Assembly (NCBI GenBank): GCA_027922465.2
Contig: BQMF02000178.1
Span: forward strand, 124,001-188,000
Reading direction: 5' to 3'
Origin: Turritopsis dohrnii
Lineage: Eukaryota > Cnidaria > Hydrozoa > Anthoathecata > Oceaniidae
DNA: 64,000 nt
Numbering within the stretch: the stretch's first letter is position 1; every line of letters begins with the position of its first letter. Shown here piece by piece: positions 58,633 through 64,000 of this stretch. Below the pieces are notes generated by a model. It did no database searches, was not told where the DNA came from, and worked only from the letters and a program-made list of their open reading frames with translations. Position numbers and translations under genes: made by a program.

Positions 58633-61030
58633 TGATCACATGGTTTGTTTTTTATCTGAAAATATTTATATTGTGTTATTTTTTCAAGATAACTTAATGA
58701 AAACTTAATGAGCTGGTAACCCCTCCCACTGAATGGAATTAATATCTCCATAAGGTTTGTCATGGGTACATGACCCTATGACATTTGGATGTAGTTATCC
58801 CACTGGAGAAGCTGCAGTATAAGACTCTTCAAATAAGAAAATACCCTGTGTGAACTTTCAAATCGAAGCGAAATGGTTACTGATTTCCATAAATGTTTTT
58901 TTGAAAGTGCATTTAAAGATAGTTTTGTGTAGGTTATGTTTGATGCCAATTTTGTGGTTTTAGGTTCTATCATGTCACAGTTGTTTTCTTTTGTATTCAA
59001 TTAATGATAAGTAACTTTTTTCACCACATTTTATGTAAAACAATAATTTGATATCATTTATAATAAAATGATTAAGTTCTCCATATGTACCATCCAGTTC
59101 TTTTAAAATTGACCGGAAATAATGTTTTCAGATTTATTGAACTAACCCACTAACATATTCTTTTATATTCGCCTCACAATGCCAGAGATCATATAAAATC
59201 TCTTTATTTTTTCACATCCATTAGAAAGATATCATTTTTGATGTTTAAAAATACTGACCAAATTTGTCTTTGTCGTTAATTTACTCAAATGTCAGTTTCC
59301 GGAAGCAAATTTTATCTTAATGGTACTAATTTTCGCAGATAATACTTCATGTGATATGTTTTCCTTGACCAGGGTTTTGGGTTTTTGGTTTTGTAACATG
59401 GTATGAATGTATTTTGATTTTGCGTATTACTGTGATGATGTGATGATGGTAAGTTAATAGCCTTATTTGAGCATAGTTATATTGTAACCTTTTAAACAAC
59501 CTTTTATTTGTTTTATTTCAAGTAACAGTCCTTTTTGCTTCTAAGTATTATAATTTAGAAGATTAAATAAAAGAACTCAATTTTTTACGGTTTTTGGAAA
59601 AATAAATTACTGAAAAAAATTAGTACCATTACAGCATGGTCACATGCAATAGCAGAATGTAATTTCTTGTATTCCTTTTTGAACAGTGCGTAGATGTGGC
59701 GAAAGATCGATAACCTCTATTACAACCTATTTCAACACACAATACACGTTTTCAGCAAAATGTTTTAGCATTTTTCTTTGAAATATTGTTGCTTCCGGTA
59801 GTAATGGCAGGTTTTGGATTTTCTGTAGAAATGTTTTGTTTGGAGATGTTTTCTATCCATGCAGCAAATACTTAAAGGCAAATTCAGACAAATTAATTAA
59901 TTGTTGTAAATTGACATTATATAAACAAATGGGAAATCAGCCTCCTCCATGTGTCCAGCTTCCATCAATTCCTTTAAAGTGTTTTGGTAGGTAGCAGTTG
60001 AATGCTTAAAAGATTCATTGTTGTTGTTTGCTGCCTTCATTTTTTAAAGAGCAATATTAGAACTCCTATTTGAAGCGATCGCATCCGGTGTGTGACTAAG
60101 AATATCACATGTTAAATATTTCATAGTTATTATAATTATTTCTGTTTTAACGATTCTCTTAGAATTTTGAACTTACCTTTCCTTTATAACAGATTGAAAA
60201 GGAAAAGTGTTCTGAAGTGAATTGAGATTACTAAATTATTAGGCGTAGAATTTAGTGGGCAAACATGGTTGAATAATGAAAAAAAGTTTGAACTCTTAAA
60301 AAACCTTCAACGTACACAAGCATAAAAAAGGCTGAGTGCACAAAACCAATGTAGTCGCTAAGCAATCTAGTCTTCAAGAATTGTGAGCTTATTGAAAACG
60401 AAATTGAAAGCAATGCCTTAAAAAGTAGTGATGTTTCTTTTGATACAAGTTTTAAATCTCAGAAGTAACTCTTGAGTCTCATGAGTAATTATAATTTTCG
60501 TGTAACAGGGTGGTTGATGACATGAATTTGGCTAATACTTGAATTTCTGGAGGACTCTGTAGAAGATTAAACAGATTTATGTTTCATAGTAATTTAAAGA
60601 ATTGTGATAACTTAACTTGTCTTTTCTATAACCGCATTTTTCGTGGAAAAGGCCCTAGCGCCAATTGCGAAAATAAGTTCTACGAGATTTGACTCAAAGG
60701 GTGTTGAAAGAGAGAACGTTAACAATGAACACTTTCTGTATGACTATATTCTGATAAGTCGATTTTGGAGAAGTCGCGGCAAATTTCCAGATTTCCAGTA
60801 TCTGATTACCTCAAACAAATCTATCAACAATGCAACAGTGCTATTTTCAGCCTTAAAAATTTGTTTCACTTGAATCAAAGCTCATGAGCATGACTGTAGA
60901 GGTTGTTCTGAAATGGACCACAATCTAAAAGAGCTTTTGCCACCATAATGGTACACCTCCCTCACGCAGTATTTGTAAACAATCATTCTCATCATGCCAA
61001 CATATTGTATTGTGTATGAATAGCAGAATG
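58633..61030. other. Non-coding stretch
   Basis: No gene supported. The open frame at 60643-60873 is too short and shows no motif; other frames are AT-driven. Confidence 0.4.
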
Positions 61031-61099
61031 TCCTGACCAGGATTCGAACCTGGATCACTTGAGATATTCTCAAGTGTCTTACCAGTTAGACAACTAGGA
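61031..61099 (-). tRNA. tRNA-like sequence, probably pseudogene or SINE head
   Basis: The minus strand has an A-box-like TTGTCTAACTGGTAAGAC and a consensus B box GGTTCGAATCC, with T stem CCAGG/CCTGG. Acceptor ends TCCT/AGGA pair. The anticodon arm is a 9-bp palindrome (CACTTGAGA, ATA, TCTCAAGTG) without a normal 7-nt loop or U33, so no anticodon can be assigned. The T arm looks functional, the anticodon arm does not. Confidence 0.5.
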
Positions 61100-61278
61100 C
61101 GATAGTTTAAGTATGTATGTGTAATGTTTGCTTTAGTAATGTTTTTTTTTAATATGTGACTACAAAAATAGTCATTTGTGTAATGACATAGGTATGTCAT
61201 GTATTCTTCAGAATATGAAACAGCATAGTCATAATCAGATGGAATCTTTTGTGGTTATTGACTGTAATACATGCTTTA

Positions 61279-61974
61279 TGCCTAGTTCCCACTGGGCGAC
61301 GAAGGCTTGTCTATTCACTTATCGCCGGCGATGAGCCCAGTGGCAACATGATTTAGCTTGTCGCTTTGAGTTCATCGCTGGCGACAAGCAATTGATCGCG
61401 GGGTGACAAATATCAAAAAAGTTTGGTATTTGTCGCCCTCTCTTGTCGCTCTCACCAGTGACTTTCTGAACTTTTTGAAACTATCAAAGGATAACCGATA
61501 TTTTAAATAATGGGTATTTAAATTTCGCAGGTAAACTTTTATTATTTGCTGTTTTTTACAAGTGCTTCTTGTAAGTATGGAAGTAAAATACAACTTGAGA
61601 AGAATGTTGAAAATAGTAAAATGGGTTTTGACTCAAAAGAACGGTCTGTAGAAATTCAGAAGTATCCTTGTTTTTATGATAAGGTGGAAACAAGGAAAAA
61701 TACCGATAATTAATGCTTGGAAAGCTTTTTGAGGAAGCTCTTGATATAACTGAAGGTTGTCATATTTCTAAAATTATAAATAACAAATCTAAAAGCATTT
61801 CCGTCCTTACATCGTTCTGTTACACACTGTCACAAACCTTAAATTTTTTTCTTATATATATTGAAAGCGATGACAGGTGGGAACACACAAGCGACGAACA
61901 TGGGCGATGAATGTTGGGTGATGAAATTTTTATCACTTTGGGCGACAAGCTTTGTCGCCCAGTGGGAACCTGCC
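61279..61974. mobile_element. MITE with GTTCCCACTGGGCGAC ends
   Basis: The left end GTTCCCACTGGGCGACGAAG matches the inverse of the right end (GGTTCCCACTGGGCGACAAAG) for ~30 bp. Inner arms contain further GCGACAAG motifs. About 690 bp, no coding sequence recognised. The target duplication is not clear. Confidence 0.75.
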
Positions 61975-62266
61975 TTTAAGCATTAACTTCAAGGCGACAA
62001 ATAAAAGGTTTGTTGCATTATGATCCATTTTGAAAAAAACTTCCATATGCCAATTATTTGTAGACAAATCAGAGAAAGCAAATTTACAAGCCAAACATAA
62101 AATAAATTATAAATACAGTCGATTATGAGAAATAGATTTATACTGAACACATCAGTCCGAAGGGTTTAACTAAGTATCGCATCTCGAAATTCTCAGGTTA
62201 CACTACATCTGTTTACAGATATAGAAATGGTAATATCAATGGGAGGAGGATAAGATCTCGTATTAA
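61975..62266. other. Spacer / possible 3' UTR
   Basis: No gene; may be the 3' UTR of the minus-strand exons that follow. Confidence 0.35.
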
Positions 62267-62735
62267 TTACATTACGTGGGTTATCTTCTGCGCCGGGTCA
62301 AGTTCAACATTGTTTTTCGACACCATTACATCACTGTTTTGATCTGCCTTTAACTGATTATCAATCTAAACATAATCCAAAATGAACAAAATGAAAATGA
62401 TCATAAACCCAATGAATGGATGAAGTCATTAAAAGAAATAACGTACCAAACTATCTTTCTTCCAGCAAACATGATCATCATAGCAATCCACACAAAAAAC
62501 TTTGTCACAATTATCACAAATAAACTAAAAATCCAAAAATATATCAATGCTATAAATGTTTACTTGTTTTAAAGAGGTTTTGGGAAATTATCTTAAGGGT
62601 TACCTCAACCACCTCCATCGTTTCATCCTGATCTTCAAGTCCTTGTAATCTCACATTATCATCTTAACCATCTTCTTTCCGGCACTCTTCCTTGTCATTA
62701 ACATCACATTCATCAGTGACCTTGAAATCTATCAA
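62267..62735 (-). pseudogene. Three terminal exons of an unknown gene with Cys-rich zinc motif
   Basis: Minus-strand exons 62735-62604 (44 codons), 62524-62447 (26 codons) and 62365-62267 (33 codons with TAA stop) are all phase 0, with TTTAG acceptors and GTAACC and GTACGT donors. Exon 1 is acidic (DECDVNDKEEC, LEDQDETMEVVE) but has an in-frame TAA at 62664-62666. Exon 2 encodes FICDNCDKVFCVDCYDDHVC, a Cys/His cluster likely to bind zinc. Exon 3 is a polar tail ending THVM. Upstream exons were not found. Family unknown; it may be a host gene end or transposase tail. Confidence 0.5.
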
Positions 62736-63343
62736 CTAAAGCACACAATTAAAATTCAAAAACTGTATTACTTACCAATATTACAGATGACTAGAATTTG
62801 AGGGCTTATTTTTCCTAAAATCTTTGCTCAAAAGAGAAATATCCAATACTTGTGGTTTAAGTATATATTAGAGAAGTAAAAAACAGCATAATAGGTAAAA
62901 AATGGTCTTGCCTGTAAATTTCACAGGCTTTTTAAAAAAATGTTACGTATAGGACACAAAAGTTGAACCATGCAGTTCAAGAGCCATACCTGAAAGAAAA
63001 ATAACGTGAACTATGCAAGTAGCAGAAAAATTTCTTCTTTTACCCTTACTACAGCTGAAAATAAAAAGATTTAGCTGATTGATATTGTCAAAATTGACAC
63101 AGCCATCACTTTATCAGAGAGAGTGTTGATGGGACGCGTTACGTATGGGACTTTTTGGGGTATAAATACGTCAAAAAAATTTTTCCAAGAATTTTTCAAG
63201 CAAAAACTGAAATGGACCCTCAAGAACCAAGTAATAGCTTGTAAAAAAACATTATTTCATTAGTATTGAGGTTGGCAATCCAAAACTACAAACTGGGGAC
63301 ACCATTTTTTAAAATTTGGGCAAAATTCTTGCAAACAACCCTA
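62736..63343. other. Non-coding stretch
   Basis: A possible 43-nt exon (acceptor TTTCAG, donor GTAACA, at about 62946-62990, minus) exists, but its phase does not join to 62604-62735. Nothing else seen. Confidence 0.3.
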
Positions 63344-63524
63344 TAGTGCATTCACTCTAACCTGGATAATCGTTAATGATTTTTATCAGACACGTTAAAG
63401 TAATGAAACAGAACGCTTATTAAAAGTTTAAAAATTCTTTTTCTACCCTTATCAAGACAAAAGACAATCAATGACTTTTAAGATAGTGCAAAAGGACATT
63501 ATCCAAGTTAGAGTGAACGCACTA
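63344..63524. mobile_element. 181-bp MITE with TA duplication
   Basis: Ends TAGTGCATTCACTCTAAC and inverse of TAGTGCGTTCACTCTAAC, extending to ~28 bp with TGGATAAT, and TA on both sides. Consistent with a Tc1/mariner-type non-autonomous element. Confidence 0.82.
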
Positions 63525-63579
63525 TATAAATGTGATTTTTCCTAAGTAAAATCATTTTATGTAATGTTATATCATTAGA

Positions 63580-63819
63580 ATGAACTCAAGTAGTAACACA
63601 AAGGCGTACAGTTATAGAAAAACCAATTTATTGATTTACTTTTCAGTTATCTTATTCATGAACACTAGGAATAGAAATAAATTTTTAAAGCTCCCAGAAG
63701 TAAAGTTAGAATTTGCTAGGAAATCCTTTAAGTTTCAGGGAGCAAAAATCTACAACGAGTTGCCTCTGTTTATACGAAATTCTGAGAATTTTAACCTTAT
63801 AAATAATTTTTTTAATTAG
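63580..63819 (+). pseudogene. LINE C-terminal fragment
   Basis: The open frame ends with KLPEVKLEFARKSFKFQGAK and IYNELPLFIRNSENF, the typical C-terminus of CR1/L2-type LINE ORF2 (R.S....GA...N.LP..IR). Nothing upstream of it is LINE-like, so it is a 3' end fragment, directly followed by T-rich sequence. Confidence 0.7.
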
Positions 63820-63845
63820 GATTTTAACCAATAGAAATAAATTAT

Positions 63846-63851
<6 letters not shown>

Positions 63852-63879
<28 letters not shown>

Positions 63880-63920
63880 GTATTTCTTTGTATTTTTTTT
63901 TTTTTTTTGGTTTTTTTTTC
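63852..63920. repeat. Poly-T tracts
   Basis: Long T runs broken by GTATTTC. Minus-strand frames here are poly-Lys artefacts. Confidence 0.8.
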
Positions 63921-64000
63921 TTGTCATATTTGTAATATTTACCATAAACAGGTCACACGTTGATAACAGCAATTAAGTTTGTTGAAGTGTTTATATGTAT

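Noticed and set aside
63706..63972. Minus-strand Lys-rich 88-codon frame
   Set aside because: Poly-T artefact opposite a LINE C-terminal fragment.

Overview
The window is AT-rich eukaryotic DNA with GT-AG introns and looks like an old, heavily nested transposable-element landscape rather than a gene-dense locus. A cnidarian (hydrozoan-like) genome is my best guess. The reasons are the AT content, the mix of BEL/Pao, Penelope-like, CR1/L2-like, Helitron, PIF/Harbinger and hAT elements, and a retroelement C-terminus (14629-16026) of a type I associate with cnidarians. I see no conserved, unmistakable single-copy host gene. No species call is possible from this alone.

Layout. 268-6507 is a BEL/Pao LTR retrotransposon with a truncated left LTR, several stops and frameshifts, and an integrase core deletion. 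6548-7745 is a 5'-truncated Penelope-like element (PLE) followed by a hammerhead-ribozyme-like motif. 7989-9793 is a non-autonomous Helitron interrupted by a TA-flanked MITE. It abuts a broken Harbinger Myb-like gene, then a ~560 bp MITE (10336-12796) that carries another transposon (10405-12303). The empty version of that site is visible at 37441-37992. 13615-14484 is a second Helitron, joined directly to the 3' end of a third. 14629-16026 is a retroelement C-terminal fragment.

16407-19035 (minus) is the most unusual item: a predicted 151-residue gene with 12 exons. Ten internal exons are 15-48 nt, all multiples of three, and all introns are phase 1. It lies downstream of, and on the same strand as, an autonomous Helitron (19683-24152, minus). 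The two are separated by a 27-bp perfect hairpin and three 94-bp tandem repeats. Next is an apparently intact four-exon hAT transposon (24203-28209) that landed just upstream of the Helitron start codon.

28210-44190 holds MITEs, duplicated PLE-like terminal repeats, a tRNA-derived SINE, a minus-strand LINE, a minus-strand PLE with its own hammerhead-like motif, and dispersed repeats. 44197-45054 is another Helitron, immediately followed by an almost intact PIF/Harbinger transposon (45055-47740) with convergent transposase and Myb-like genes. 50345-51290 is a PLE fragment with its endonuclease half inverted. 51338-52290 is a broken SWIM-like gene. 54377-58632 is a CR1/L2-like LINE with ORF1, a PHD-like finger, endonuclease and reverse transcriptase, all damaged. 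62267-62735 (minus) holds three phase-compatible exons with a cysteine-rich zinc-binding motif. 63344-63524 is a small mariner-type MITE.

The elements form a nesting record. Helitron 3' ends abut other elements repeatedly, the hAT is younger than the Helitron it sits in, and the element at 10405-12303 is younger than its MITE host. Apart from the hAT (and the Harbinger and Helitron, each with one nonsense codon), every element examined has disabling lesions.
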